From: Bacteroidota bacterium
GTDB taxonomy: Bacteria > Bacteroidota > Bacteroidia > UBA7662 > JAIXUI01
Length of the DNA stretch: 37,127 nt
Reading direction: 5' to 3'
Assembly (NCBI GenBank): GCA_027484125.1
Contig: JAIXUI010000130.1
Span: forward strand, 1 to 37,127
Shown: positions 1-7,970 of the stretch, one piece after another
How positions within the stretch are numbered: position 1 is the stretch's first letter
Layout: each line of letters starts with the position of its first letter
Translations under genes and position numbers: made by a program
Notes under the pieces: model-generated
Told to the model about the DNA's origin: nothing
The model's input: only the letters and a program-made list of their open reading frames with translations
Databases searched by the model: none

Positions 1-108
1 CCTTCAGATTCCGCTTCACAACGGACACCCTTGCTCTTGGCTAACGGTAAGTACTGCAACTCCCGCTCGGGACTTCCACCCTAGAGCTGATACACATGCC
101 TGACGCAC
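1..108 (-). mobile_element. Group IIC intron, 5' end (partial, runs out of window)
   Basis: Read on the minus strand from base 108, the sequence starts GTGCGTCAGGCATG and continues with CTAGGGTGGAAGTCCC, GTTAGCC, GCAAGGGTGTCCGT and GGAATCTGAAGG. From memory these blocks match, in order, the start of domain I of the Oceanobacillus iheyensis group IIC intron and its relatives. GTGCG is the usual 5' intron terminus (GUGYG). Only about 108 bases of domain I lie in the window; the rest of the ribozyme and any reverse transcriptase ORF would lie to the left. The 5' splice site falls directly after the T-tract of the gdh terminator, the known insertion preference of IIC introns. Confidence is high for group II intron and good for subclass IIC. 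Confidence 0.85.
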
Positions 109-111
109 ATA

Positions 112-144
112 AAAAAGCCCATGATTTTCATCATGGGCCTTTTT
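112..144 (-). terminator. Rho-independent terminator of the glutamate dehydrogenase gene
   Basis: A 9-bp stem (117-125 paired with 130-138, GCCCATGAT on one arm) with a 4-base loop is followed on the minus strand by a run of six T (116-111). It lies 18 bases beyond the gdh stop codon. The T-run ends two bases before the group II intron 5' boundary, so this terminator also appears to be the intron's target hairpin. Confidence 0.9.
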
Positions 145-161
145 GTGATTAACAGTTTAGC

Positions 162-1436
162 TTAGAAGCCACCGCGTAGGCGGGTAGTATTCGCTACTTT
201 ATCGATAGCCACGATGTATGCGGCAATGCGGAGCGATACATTGTGTTGCTGAGCGGTGTTGTACACATTCTCAAACGCTTCTTTCATGTTTCGGTCAGCA
301 CGGCGATTAACACGCTCCTCGGTCCAGTAGTAGCCGAGGCGGTTTTGCACCCACTCGAAGTAAGAAACGGTTACACCACCCGCGTTTGCGAGGATGTCAG
401 GAACCACCACAATGCCTTTGTTGTGGAGAATATCGTCGGCATCTGCTGAAGTAGGGCCATTTGCACCTTCCACGATGAGTTTCGCTTTGATTTGAGCTGC
501 ATTAGAAGCCGTAATTTGGTCTTCCATGGCAGCAGGCACTAAAACATCCACATCCAAAGTAAGGAGTTCTTCGTTGGTGATGGAAGTGGTGTTGGGGAAA
601 CCTGCGAGTGTTCCACCGTTGCTGTCGCGGTAAGCGATGGCCTCGCTGATGTTGATGCCGTTTTCGTTGTAGTAGCCACCGGTCACATCGGAGATGGCCA
701 GCACTTTAAGACCTTGTTGCTCGAGCAACTTAGCGGAGATAGAGCCCACGTTTCCGAAACCTTGCACGGCGCAGGTGCATTTAAACGGATTCAAACCCAT
801 TTTCAACATGGCAGAGCGGGCTGAAACCATTACGCCACGGCCTGTGGCTTCCACACGGCCTTTAGAACCACCCAAAACGAGCGGTTTGCCGGTAACAACT
901 GCAGGAGAAGAATAGCCTACGAGTTTGCTGTACTGATCCATGAACCAAGCCATTTCTTGAGGGCCTGTACCCATATCGGGAGCAGGAATATCCTTTTCAG
1001 GACCGAACACTTCGCTCAAAGCGCGAACGTACTGGCGGGTTAAGCGCTCCAATTCGCCTTTCGACATACTTCTTGGATCGCATTTAATTCCACCTTTTCC
1101 ACCACCAAAAGGGATGTTGGAAACGGCGCACTTCCATGTCATCCAGGCAGCCAGGGCTTTTACTTCATCCAAGTGAACGTCCATGCTATAGCGAATTCCA
1201 CCTTTAGCAGGGCCAAGTTGGTTGTTATGAATTACGCGATATCCTTCAAAAACTTGAATTTGACCATTGTCCATGGTAACCGGAAGGGCTACAATCACCT
1301 GTTTTACAGGGGTTTTCAAGACATTGTACAACTGGTCGTCCAGATTGAGTAGGCGAGCGGCCATATCAAATCGGGACATCATGGAGTCAAACGGGTTGCC
1401 GGAAGGCTTGATGACAGAATTGTTTTGGTCTGGCAT
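162..1436 (-). CDS. gdhA: Glu/Leu/Phe/Val dehydrogenase (glutamate dehydrogenase)
   Basis: Cytosolic enzyme for reversible NAD(P)-dependent oxidative deamination of glutamate to 2-oxoglutarate and ammonia. The 424-aa length fits the RocG/GudB-type hexameric family. Visible motifs are GPAKGGIR (residues 75-82), the catalytic-lysine motif PFGGGKGG (K114), PDMGT with the catalytic Asp (D154), and the Rossmann loop GFGNVG (226-231). The ATG at 1436 is preceded on the minus strand by TAACTTTT, seven bases upstream and one base off the Bacteroidetes -7 box. The gene is transcribed singly, is divergent from the penicillin acylase gene and ends in a strong terminator. Glutamate specificity is inferred from family; a leucine or valine dehydrogenase would normally be shorter (about 360 aa). 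Cofactor preference cannot be read from the sequence. Confidence 0.93.
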   Translation of the reverse strand: MPDQNNSVIKPSGNPFDSMMSRFDMAARLLNLDDQLYNVLKTPVKQVIVALPVTMDNGQIQVFEGYRVIHNNQLGPAKGGIRYSMDVHLDEVKALAAWMTWKCAVSNIPFGGGKGGIKCDPRSMSKGELERLTRQYVRALSEVFGPEKDIPAPDMGTGPQEMAWFMDQYSKLVGYSSPAVVTGKPLVLGGSKGRVEATGRGVMVSARSAMLKMGLNPFKCTCAVQGFGNVGSISAKLLEQQGLKVLAISDVTGGYYNENGINISEAIAYRDSNGGTLAGFPNTTSITNEELLTLDVDVLVPAAMEDQITASNAAQIKAKLIVEGANGPTSADADDILHNKGIVVVPDILANAGGVTVSYFEWVQNRLGYYWTEERVNRRADRNMKEAFENVYNTAQQHNVSLRIAAYIVAIDKVANTTRLRGGF

Positions 1437-1536
1437 GATGCTTAAAAGTTAAACTGATGTGAATTGCGCGGTGAAGTTAAAGAAAGCCAATGAGCATAAA
1501 GCGATACTTTGTGAGAACCTTGTTTTATCTTGTAGA

Positions 1537-3885
1537 ATGATGGTAAAAAAGCTGCTCTTCAGCCTGCTTGCGATTTTACTTTGGGCGGTTTTGCTCATGC
1601 GTATTGGGGATAAACCACGAATGGGAAAGCTCATGCTCTACACCACTTCGCCTTTGCAAGCCGGAAAAGGATTTGATAACGCGAAAAAGTTCAAGGCCGG
1701 AGTTTGGGGAAGCTTAAGCATTGGTTACGACACCCTCGGAGTGCCGTTTATTTTCGCTAAGTCTGATACCGCGCTCGACTTTGGTATGGGCTACGTACAT
1801 GCCCGCGACCGGATGTTTCAGGTTGAGATGATACGTCGTACGGTGAGTGGGCGATTATCCGAAGTTGCCGGCCCAAAAGCACTAAGCTTGGATTTGTTTT
1901 GGCGCAAATTTGGGTTCGAAAGAAAAGCTAAACAGTGGTTTGAAGAAGTAAAACAATTGTATCCGGAGCAAGCAGCGCGTTTAGAAGCGTACGCCGAAGG
2001 CTATAACCACTACTTAAGCACGATGCCTTACCAGGAGTTACCGGCAGAGTTTCATCTTTTAGATATGGCTCCCGGCCAGATGCATCCCGGCGACTGCTAT
2101 TTACTGATTCGCTATATGGATTTCATGCTGAATTATGCAGAAAACAGGCTGAAGCACAGTGAGCTACAAAGCCTCATCGGCGACAGCTTATACCAGTTTT
2201 ATTATCCGGGCATCACCAAAGACGCATTCCCTATGTATCAGGGATTAGCACCAAGACCAGAAACCTGGCAATCGCTACTAAATACCCATAGCCCCCATAC
2301 CCAAGCACGCGCCACCGGATTATTCCCTCATGCGAAAACAGAGCAAGACGCTGCCTCTTCGTTAGGTTCCAACAACTGGGTAGTAGCGGGCTCGAAGAGC
2401 ACCTCAGGATTCCCGATTTTATGCAACGACACCCATCTGGGCATTACTTTACCACCGGTTTGGTATGAAGTGCACCGCAAAAGCAATAGCGGAAAAGTAC
2501 ATGGCCTCAGCATTCCCGGCGCACCATTTATCATTTCCGGCTTCAATGATTCTGTTGCTTGGGGGATTACCAACGCCACTTGGGATTTAGTTCAGTTTTA
2601 TGCGTTAGAAACACGAGGAGCCAACCAGTATGTACTCGATGGCAAAACCGTTGAATATCAATCCAGATACGATACCATTGAAGTAAGAGGGGAAAAGCCT
2701 CAATACTGCCATTTCAAAGAATCTGCATTCGGCATCCTCGACACCTTCGATGGAAAATGGTTGGCAGTAGATTGGGTAGGGATGCGCAATTCTCACGAGG
2801 AAGTAGCCTTTGCGAATCTTATGAAAGCAACCAACCTTGGTGAAATGAAATCGGCCTTGCAACACTTTCATCAACCAGCTCAAAATTTTGTATTGGCGGA
2901 TGCTTCAGGCAATATCGGCATGATGACCTGCGGCTTGGCTTCGCTTCCATCCAAACCAGTTCGAGGAATTATTCAAGCGAAGAATAGCTCCGATAAAATC
3001 CCCTTTATTCCATTACAGTCGATTATTCAACAAACCAATCCTTCCGTTGGCTATCTGGCCTCCGCCAACCAGCATCAAGTGAAAGGTCCGTTAGCCGACT
3101 TGATTTCACTCAGATATGAATCACCGGCGCGAGGACGAAGGATTCACCAATTGTTAGAAAGTAAACCGCAATTGTCACCCAAAGACATGATGCACCTACA
3201 AGGCGACATTGTGGACAGCGAATGGAATATTTTGAAAGCGCCCCTATTGCGCGCTTTGCCAACAGACCTTCAGGAAAAGTTAAAAGATTGGGATGGACGC
3301 TGCGACACCAACAGCGTTGCTGCCACCCTGTTTTATGCGTTTAAACTGAATTTACCACGTGTTGTTGGGCAATTACTACATCCCAAAACGACCTATTACC
3401 CACAGGATGTACACCTTTTTCATCTACTAGAAAAACAAAAAAGCTTACCCGTTGCTAAAGGGCGAATTTCAACGGACAGCTTGATACGATTAACATGGGA
3501 CAGTGCAAAAGCTGAATTGGCACAAAAACTTGGCGACCAACTCAATACTTGGAAGTATGGCCGCTACCATCGATTTGTGGTGAATCACATTGCTAAGCTA
3601 GCTCCATTTTCCTTGCCGGAAGTACCTGCCAACGGCAACAACCGCACGGTAAACGTTTCATCGAGAATGCCGGCCTCACATGGTGCTTCCATGCGAACCA
3701 TCATTGCACTTTCCCCCAAAGGGCCCAAAGCCTGGATGTTGGTGAGTGGTGGCCAAAGCGGCCGCATCAACAGCCGCCACTATGCTGATCAAGTTGACGA
3801 CTATCACGCTGTACGTTACCACGAGGTTCGATATCCGGACGAGTTCAATCCAAAAGTATATTCTACCACCATTCAGTTCCAATGA
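1537..3885 (+). CDS. Penicillin acylase family protein (Ntn hydrolase)
   Basis: Member of the penicillin/cephalosporin/AHL acylase family, amide hydrolases that self-cleave into two chains. From the ATG at 1537 the protein has 782 residues. An N-terminal hydrophobic segment (KKLLFSLLAILLWAVLLM) acts as signal or anchor, so the product should be exported. The alpha-chain motif GYVHARDRMFQ is near residue 85. The mature beta-chain would start at Ser in GSNNWVV (about residue 278), the autocatalytic nucleophile. A longer reading frame opens at 1459, but its first 26 residues look unlike a signal peptide, so 1537 (or the adjacent ATG at 1540) is preferred. The substrate is unknown; beta-lactam, acyl-homoserine lactone or other N-acyl amides are all possible. 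The stop overlaps the next gene by four bases (ATGA), indicating a two-gene operon. Confidence 0.88.
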   Translation: MMVKKLLFSLLAILLWAVLLMRIGDKPRMGKLMLYTTSPLQAGKGFDNAKKFKAGVWGSLSIGYDTLGVPFIFAKSDTALDFGMGYVHARDRMFQVEMIRRTVSGRLSEVAGPKALSLDLFWRKFGFERKAKQWFEEVKQLYPEQAARLEAYAEGYNHYLSTMPYQELPAEFHLLDMAPGQMHPGDCYLLIRYMDFMLNYAENRLKHSELQSLIGDSLYQFYYPGITKDAFPMYQGLAPRPETWQSLLNTHSPHTQARATGLFPHAKTEQDAASSLGSNNWVVAGSKSTSGFPILCNDTHLGITLPPVWYEVHRKSNSGKVHGLSIPGAPFIISGFNDSVAWGITNATWDLVQFYALETRGANQYVLDGKTVEYQSRYDTIEVRGEKPQYCHFKESAFGILDTFDGKWLAVDWVGMRNSHEEVAFANLMKATNLGEMKSALQHFHQPAQNFVLADASGNIGMMTCGLASLPSKPVRGIIQAKNSSDKIPFIPLQSIIQQTNPSVGYLASANQHQVKGPLADLISLRYESPARGRRIHQLLESKPQLSPKDMMHLQGDIVDSEWNILKAPLLRALPTDLQEKLKDWDGRCDTNSVAATLFYAFKLNLPRVVGQLLHPKTTYYPQDVHLFHLLEKQKSLPVAKGRISTDSLIRLTWDSAKAELAQKLGDQLNTWKYGRYHRFVVNHIAKLAPFSLPEVPANGNNRTVNVSSRMPASHGASMRTIIALSPKGPKAWMLVSGGQSGRINSRHYADQVDDYHAVRYHEVRYPDEFNPKVYSTTIQFQ

Positions 3886-4322
3886 AACTAACTCAACGCG
3901 GCCACTGGGCTGCTCTCGCCTTTTTTCTTTTTGTGTTGGTTCACGTTCAGCTCAACTATCACCATACCGGTTATTTTCTAGGTGCTGCTATTTTGGCAGG
4001 ATTATATCCGATAGGTCGGTATGCCTTTCTACGTTATCTGGCATTGGAAGCTGCAGCACTTGGGATTTGCTTGTTGATGAAACAGCCTGATCAGCAGTTG
4101 AGCCAAGCCGTTTCAGCAGTAATTGGTGTTGGGTTTTTCTCCTACACCGCCATCGTCATGGTAGTTTCTATGCTTGCATTCGCACTACCAGCGGCGGCCA
4201 TACAAGCTTGGGTAGGAACAAGCTTAATGAAATTGATGGGGGTAGGAATAACAAGGCCCCCAATGGAATTGGAGGCCGAAGTGTCTGAGATAGAAGAAGA
4301 GGACGAGGACAAAGAAGACTAG
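3882..4322 (+). CDS. Small multi-pass membrane protein with acidic C-terminal tail
   Basis: I do not recognise this 146-aa protein. About four to five hydrophobic segments are visible (roughly residues 8-24, 27-43, 46-66, 77-95 and 96-116). A strongly acidic tail (ELEAEVSEIEEEDEDKED) follows and is probably cytoplasmic. Its ATG overlaps the stop of the penicillin acylase gene by four bases, so translation is likely coupled. Its stop codon lies in the palindrome CTAG (4319-4322), which also carries the stop of the convergent LytTR regulator gene. No function can be assigned. Confidence 0.7.
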   Translation: MKLTQRGHWAALAFFLFVLVHVQLNYHHTGYFLGAAILAGLYPIGRYAFLRYLALEAAALGICLLMKQPDQQLSQAVSAVIGVGFFSYTAIVMVVSMLAFALPAAAIQAWVGTSLMKLMGVGITRPPMELEAEVSEIEEEDEDKED

Positions 4323-5029
4323 TGCATCTTGTCGAAGTAAGGTTGGATTTTGCTTTTGTAAGTGATACCAACCGGAATTTTGTGATCTGCGATGGTTACG
4401 GTATCGCTGGAGAAGGAGGATATATTCTTTACATTGATGATAAAAGAGCGATGAACACGGAGGAATTGTTCTCCGTTGAGCTTGCTTTCGACTCCTTTCA
4501 TGGTAGAATGAATCACATACCGTTTCACTTCACCGCTTATTCTAGCATAAATAGAGACATAGTCTGCTAGCGCTTGCACATAAAGAATGTCTTCGAGCTT
4601 GAGTTTCACCCAATTGGAATCCACTTTTAGGAAGATATAATCCTGTTCACTTTTCTCTTTTACTTTATTGTCCTCCTTGTTCATGATGTAAGCCTTTTGT
4701 ACAGCTTTCAAGAATCTAGGATAAGAAAAAGGTTTGTAGAGATAATCCACCACATCGTTATCAAAAGCATCGACGGCGTATTCCTTTTTACCGGATACGA
4801 GAATGATTTGAGGTTTTTTCTGGAGTATATCTATTAGCTCAAGACCAGTCATACCGGGCATCTCCACATCCAGAAAAATAAGATCTACTTCCTGGTCGAG
4901 TAAAAATTTATTGGCTTCAAGCGCACTTGTGCACTCCTTCACCAACTGGAGATGTTCGGTTTGTTCAATGAAGCGCTGAAGGATTTTCCTTGACAGCGGC
5001 TCATCATCTACGATCATGCACTTCATCAT
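4319..5029 (-). CDS. LytTR-family DNA-binding response regulator
   Basis: A 236-aa two-component response regulator. The receiver domain spans about residues 1-120, with the acidic pair D8/D9, phospho-acceptor D54 in FLDVEMPG, and the conserved lysine K99 in YKPF. A LytTR DNA-binding domain follows (about 135-232: ILYVQALADYVSIY, FLRVHRSFIINV). Such proteins bind promoter repeats after phosphorylation by a LytS- or histidine-kinase-type partner. No kinase gene is adjacent, so it is an orphan here. ATG at 5029 and 5026 both fit. A TAATTTTG -7 box (5076-5069) and a nested palindrome lie directly upstream. The target genes are unknown. Confidence 0.93.
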   Translation of the reverse strand: MMKCMIVDDEPLSRKILQRFIEQTEHLQLVKECTSALEANKFLLDQEVDLIFLDVEMPGMTGLELIDILQKKPQIILVSGKKEYAVDAFDNDVVDYLYKPFSYPRFLKAVQKAYIMNKEDNKVKEKSEQDYIFLKVDSNWVKLKLEDILYVQALADYVSIYARISGEVKRYVIHSTMKGVESKLNGEQFLRVHRSFIINVKNISSFSSDTVTIADHKIPVGITYKSKIQPYFDKMH

Positions 5030-5042
5030 AATTCAAATGGCA

Positions 5043-5083
5043 TTTCGACCAATATTTTGCCAAAATATCAAAATTAGTCGAAA
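5043..5083 (-). promoter_or_regulatory. Promoter -7 box with nested palindrome before the LytTR regulator
   Basis: On the minus strand TAATTTTG (5076-5069) matches TAnnTTTG exactly. A TTG 15 bases upstream is closer than the usual 17-23. Just downstream, over the expected transcription start, lies ATATTTTG-C-CAAAATAT (5052-5068), a perfect 8-bp inverted repeat with one central base. Both are enclosed by TTTCGAC (5043-5049) and GTCGAAA (5077-5083), a perfect 7-bp outer repeat. The position suits an operator, possibly autoregulatory; this is inference. Confidence 0.5.
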
Positions 5084-5109
5084 CAGTTTTACAAAAAGAT
5101 TGAGAATTT

Positions 5110-5517
5110 CTATTTGATTTTTTTAAAGAAAAAAGCAGTAACCAGAAAGAGACCGAAAGAGTTCGCGATAAAATCACCGATATCAGCGGAACGTTGGATA
5201 AAAAACCAACTTTGAAACAACTCAGACAAACCAGCAAGCAAGACTCCTGATAGCACAACGGAGAAGACAGGATGAGCTTTGACGAATCCTGTTAACAGAT
5301 TTCCAGACTTTTTAATTGCTTGAAAAGCTAGAAAAGCTTGAAATCCAAAAATGCAGGCATGAACAAATTTATCGAAGTTGATTAAGTTGAGACCACGAAT
5401 GCTAGGAATGGCATAACCAGGCAGCCCGATGATAACGAAAATCGCTAGTGTCCACAGGTAGTACCAGCGGAAGAAACGATGAGGAAAGTGAGTGGAGGTC
5501 AGTTTCTGATTAAGCAC
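5110..5517 (-). CDS. VanZ-like family membrane protein
   Basis: A 135-aa protein with four predicted membrane segments (about residues 18-36, 48-66, 84-102 and 113-130). It carries the VanZ-type pattern [19 protein letters not shown] and, near the C terminus, [13 protein letters not shown]. VanZ homologues are widespread and mostly uncharacterised; the name comes from teicoplanin resistance in enterococci, and no resistance role should be inferred. The start is GTG at 5517. This overlaps the gcvH stop by eight bases, so the two are probably co-transcribed from the gcvH promoter. Confidence 0.8.
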   Translation of the reverse strand: MLNQKLTSTHFPHRFFRWYYLWTLAIFVIIGLPGYAIPSIRGLNLINFDKFVHACIFGFQAFLAFQAIKKSGNLLTGFVKAHPVFSVVLSGVLLAGLSELFQSWFFIQRSADIGDFIANSFGLFLVTAFFFKKIK

Positions 5518-5890
5518 CGATCATGGCTGCGTAAGCAGCTGCGTCCATTAAGCCGTCCACCTCACCTGGGTTAGACATCTTCACTTTCACCATCCAACCA
5601 TCCCCATAAGGGTCGGTATTTACTGCTTCAGGATTACCTTCTAAACCGGCGTTTACTTCCACGATTTCGCCAGAAACAGGCAGATATAAATCTGACACTG
5701 TTTTCACGGCTTCTACGGTACCAAAAACTTCGTCTTGGCCCATGGCTTGGCCAACGGTATTAATTTCCACGAATACGATATCGCCTAATTCACCTTGAGC
5801 GAAGTCGGTAATTCCGATGAATGCGAAATCGCCTTCTACGCGCACCCATTCGTGTTCCTTGGTGTATTTCAGATTTTCTGGAAATTGCAT
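5510..5890 (-). CDS. gcvH: Glycine cleavage system H protein
   Basis: Lipoyl carrier of the glycine cleavage complex; it shuttles the methylamine group between the P and T proteins. The 126-aa product starts [15 protein letters not shown], typical of the family. The lipoylated lysine is K63 in [15 protein letters not shown], and the C-terminal [13 protein letters not shown] block is present. The frame stays open to 5950, but the ATG at 5890 is the true start. It matches the family N terminus, and a canonical promoter (5908-5937) lies between the two positions. The P and T genes are not in the window. VanZ-like overlaps downstream; the AlkB-like gene ends 38 bases upstream. Confidence 0.96.
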   Translation of the reverse strand: MQFPENLKYTKEHEWVRVEGDFAFIGITDFAQGELGDIVFVEINTVGQAMGQDEVFGTVEAVKTVSDLYLPVSGEIVEVNAGLEGNPEAVNTDPYGDGWMVKVKMSNPGEVDGLMDAAAYAAMIGA

Positions 5891-5907
5891 GCTGAGTATT
5901 GTTTTCC

Positions 5908-5937
5908 CAAAAGTAAGTTTTTCCTTTTTCAGGCCAA
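5908..5937 (-). promoter_or_regulatory. gcvH promoter (TTG-N19-TACTTTTG)
   Basis: On the minus strand TTG (5937-5935), a 19-base spacer, then TACTTTTG (5915-5908) fit the published Bacteroidetes consensus TTG-N17-23-TAnnTTTG. It lies 17 bases before the gcvH ATG and overlaps the 3' end of the upstream AlkB-like gene. It therefore gives gcvH its own transcript. This is the best complete promoter in the window. Confidence 0.7.
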
Positions 5938-6963
5938 GCCTGAATTCCATCTTTTCAGCGCCTTGTCCATTATTTTAAACCAAATTGGCGGAATTAAGGC
6001 CGGGAAAAAGGCACTGGCGTAGCCCAATGGTTGCTTGGGACTATCGGCATGGCTTCTCAATTGATGAAAAGGTCTCGAAGCGCGGTAATGGTGATCGGCA
6101 TGGCGACTCAAATCAAAAAGAAAAAAACGGCTGATGACTTTATCGCTTTGCCAGGAATGTGCTGCCGTTACCTTCTCGTTTTCCTGCCTGGAGAGGCCAT
6201 AATGTTCGATATAATTGGTGTATTCGAGCAATAAACAAGCGAAAACACCTTGAACAAACAGCGCCAATGCGAGAGCCGGAATCCAAGCTGCAATCAGTAG
6301 AAGGAAAACGCCCCAACTCACTTGCATGCGTACCACATAATTAGACCAGCCCCAGGATAAATGACCAGCGGTTCGAAGTCGCAGTGCTTCAAGCTTGTAT
6401 GAAGCGGAAATTTGTCCTGCAATAGAACGACCAATAAAACGGTAGATGCTCTCCCCTCTTTTTGCGGAAGCACTATCTAATGAGGTGGCCACATATTTAT
6501 GATGAATCTTCAGATGGTCGATGTAGAAATAGCTATTGCCCACCGACCAAAGAATGATTTGACCAAGCAAGCGCCATCGAGAGGAAACCCTATGTATGAG
6601 CTCATGCGCGAGGACAATCCCTAAGGAACCGGAACATAAACCAGTAGATAACGCTGCTGAAAAAAGCCAAGAATCGGCAATTGCGCCACTCAATATTCCA
6701 TAAATGAGACTAAACCAGGCAATAAAATGCCCTAGCCATGCGGACATTAACAATCCACTTCCGGATTCTTGCTTCAAGGGCAGTGGAGCTTCTTGATTAT
6801 CAGGAACCACCAATTCCAAAATCCCTAGAAAACCCAATGTATAGGCCAAGTTGAGCAAAGTCCAGGCACCTCCCCAACTATTGCCTATAACTACCGCAAG
6901 TACCGGGGTAAGCGCGAAACTGTAGCGAAACAGATACCTAAACTCTGACATGACTCGCTCCAT
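5929..6963 (-). CDS. AlkB-type alkane 1-monooxygenase / fatty acid desaturase superfamily protein
   Basis: Integral-membrane di-iron enzyme of about 344 aa. All the histidine clusters expected of AlkB hydroxylases are present: AHELIHR (about residue 120), [12 protein letters not shown] (about 149-160), NYIEHYGL (about 250-257) and [18 protein letters not shown] (about 286-303). Six or so hydrophobic segments surround them. The NYIEHYGL motif favours AlkB-like terminal hydroxylation over ordinary acyl-lipid desaturation. No rubredoxin or rubredoxin reductase gene is nearby, so the electron donor must be encoded elsewhere. Possible starts are GTG 6969, ATG 6963 and ATG 6951; 6963 is chosen without strong evidence. 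The substrate (n-alkane, fatty acid or other lipid) is not determinable. Confidence 0.85.
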   Translation of the reverse strand: MERVMSEFRYLFRYSFALTPVLAVVIGNSWGGAWTLLNLAYTLGFLGILELVVPDNQEAPLPLKQESGSGLLMSAWLGHFIAWFSLIYGILSGAIADSWLFSAALSTGLCSGSLGIVLAHELIHRVSSRWRLLGQIILWSVGNSYFYIDHLKIHHKYVATSLDSASAKRGESIYRFIGRSIAGQISASYKLEALRLRTAGHLSWGWSNYVVRMQVSWGVFLLLIAAWIPALALALFVQGVFACLLLEYTNYIEHYGLSRQENEKVTAAHSWQSDKVISRFFLFDLSRHADHHYRASRPFHQLRSHADSPKQPLGYASAFFPALIPPIWFKIMDKALKRWNSGLA

Positions 6964-7007
6964 AAGCACTTAATTACATGAAAAAATGAATAACCACAAC
7001 CCTATTG

Positions 7008-7940
7008 TTACTTAGCATGAAAATGAAAAAGGATTTTCTGCGCCAACACCTCTGAAATCTTTCTGTAAGAAGCGGTGGTCCAGCCAGCAATATGTGGTGT
7101 AAAAATGACCTTCTGACTAGCAAATAATCGTTGATAACACGCTTGCTCATGAAAAGCAAGTTGATTCAGCTTTTCGTTAGGCAACACATCGAGTGCAGCA
7201 CCTAAAATCCTGCCTTGCTCAATGGCCTTCAGCAGCGCTTCAGCATCCACCAACTCACCACGTGCCGCATTGATAAGCCAAATCGGTTTTTGAAGCGACT
7301 GAAACCAAGAATTGCTCATCCATTGTTGGGTTTCCTTCGTTAACGGAACATGAAAAGTGACCACATCAGCAGCCTCCATTAAATGCTCATAAGAACAAAC
7401 CTCCGTTTTCCCGAAAGCAAAGTCAGTTTTATATTTATCGTATGCGAGAATTCTACAGCCAAACGGTTGTAAGAGTTGGGCTAAGGCACCTCCAACATGG
7501 CCATGTCCGATTATTCCAACCGTAAGTTCAGACAGTTCAGTGCCGCGGTGTTCTTCGCGCTGCCATAAAAATTGCCTGACGGAAGCATCTGCACTACGAA
7601 ATTGATTGAGCATAGCGAGGAGGAGCATGAGTGTATGTTCGGCAACAGCCTGGGCATTGCCTTCAGGCGCATTGACCAATGCAATAGGACGATTAGGCAA
7701 AGAGACAATGTTATCCATCCCACTGCCGGCACGGGCAATTAACTCCAGTTTGTCGGCCTTTTGTAGCAGCTCAGCAGTGACTTTGATTTTGCTTCTAACT
7801 ACCAAAACAGCTGCATCCGATAAAGCATCGGCAACCGCTGAAGGCGCGATATCGGGCAGATAACTCACCTCAAAACCAGCCAACCGAAGTTGATCCAGCA
7901 ACGCCACATGAACATCGTCGATAATTAAAACCTTACGCAC
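7008..7940 (-). CDS. D-2-hydroxyacid dehydrogenase (phosphoglycerate-dehydrogenase-like)
   Basis: A 310-aa NAD-dependent dehydrogenase of the D-isomer-specific 2-hydroxyacid family. The Rossmann motif GHGHVGGALA lies at 145-154. Catalytic residues appear as R227 (NAARGELVD), E256 (DVLPNE) and H283 (TPHIAGWT). The length matches the short SerA type without a regulatory ACT domain. 3-Phosphoglycerate oxidation (serine synthesis) is likely but other 2-hydroxyacids are possible. The start is GTG at 7940. The -7 box TAACTTTG ends four bases before it, which predicts a leaderless mRNA. No serC gene is adjacent. Confidence 0.85.
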   Translation of the reverse strand: MRKVLIIDDVHVALLDQLRLAGFEVSYLPDIAPSAVADALSDAAVLVVRSKIKVTAELLQKADKLELIARAGSGMDNIVSLPNRPIALVNAPEGNAQAVAEHTLMLLLAMLNQFRSADASVRQFLWQREEHRGTELSELTVGIIGHGHVGGALAQLLQPFGCRILAYDKYKTDFAFGKTEVCSYEHLMEAADVVTFHVPLTKETQQWMSNSWFQSLQKPIWLINAARGELVDAEALLKAIEQGRILGAALDVLPNEKLNQLAFHEQACYQRLFASQKVIFTPHIAGWTTASYRKISEVLAQKILFHFHAK

Positions 7941-7944
7941 AAGG

Positions 7945-7966
7945 CAAAGTTAGCAGCCTATCTTTG
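7945..7966. promoter_or_regulatory. Divergent leaderless-type -7 boxes
   Basis: Two exact TAnnTTTG boxes point outward from a 30-base intergenic region. TAACTTTG (7952-7945, minus strand) is four bases before the GTG of the hydroxyacid dehydrogenase. TATCTTTG (7959-7966, plus strand) is four bases before the ATG at 7971. No clear TTG -33 element was found for either. The geometry leaves almost no 5' untranslated region on either side. Confidence 0.6.
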
Positions 7967-7970
7967 TCGC

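Noticed and set aside
3746-4090. 114-codon plus-strand frame overlapping the penicillin acylase end and the membrane protein gene
   Set aside because: It is out of frame with two better-supported overlapping genes and has shadow-like composition; both real genes have clear features.
5110-5517. VanZ-like protein as a glycopeptide resistance gene
   Set aside because: No vanA/H/X or other resistance genes are nearby, and VanZ-like proteins are common in Bacteroidetes without a resistance role.
5510-5950. Longer GcvH start at 5950
   Set aside because: The extra 20 residues do not match the H-protein N terminus, and the promoter for the gene lies between 5950 and the ATG at 5890.
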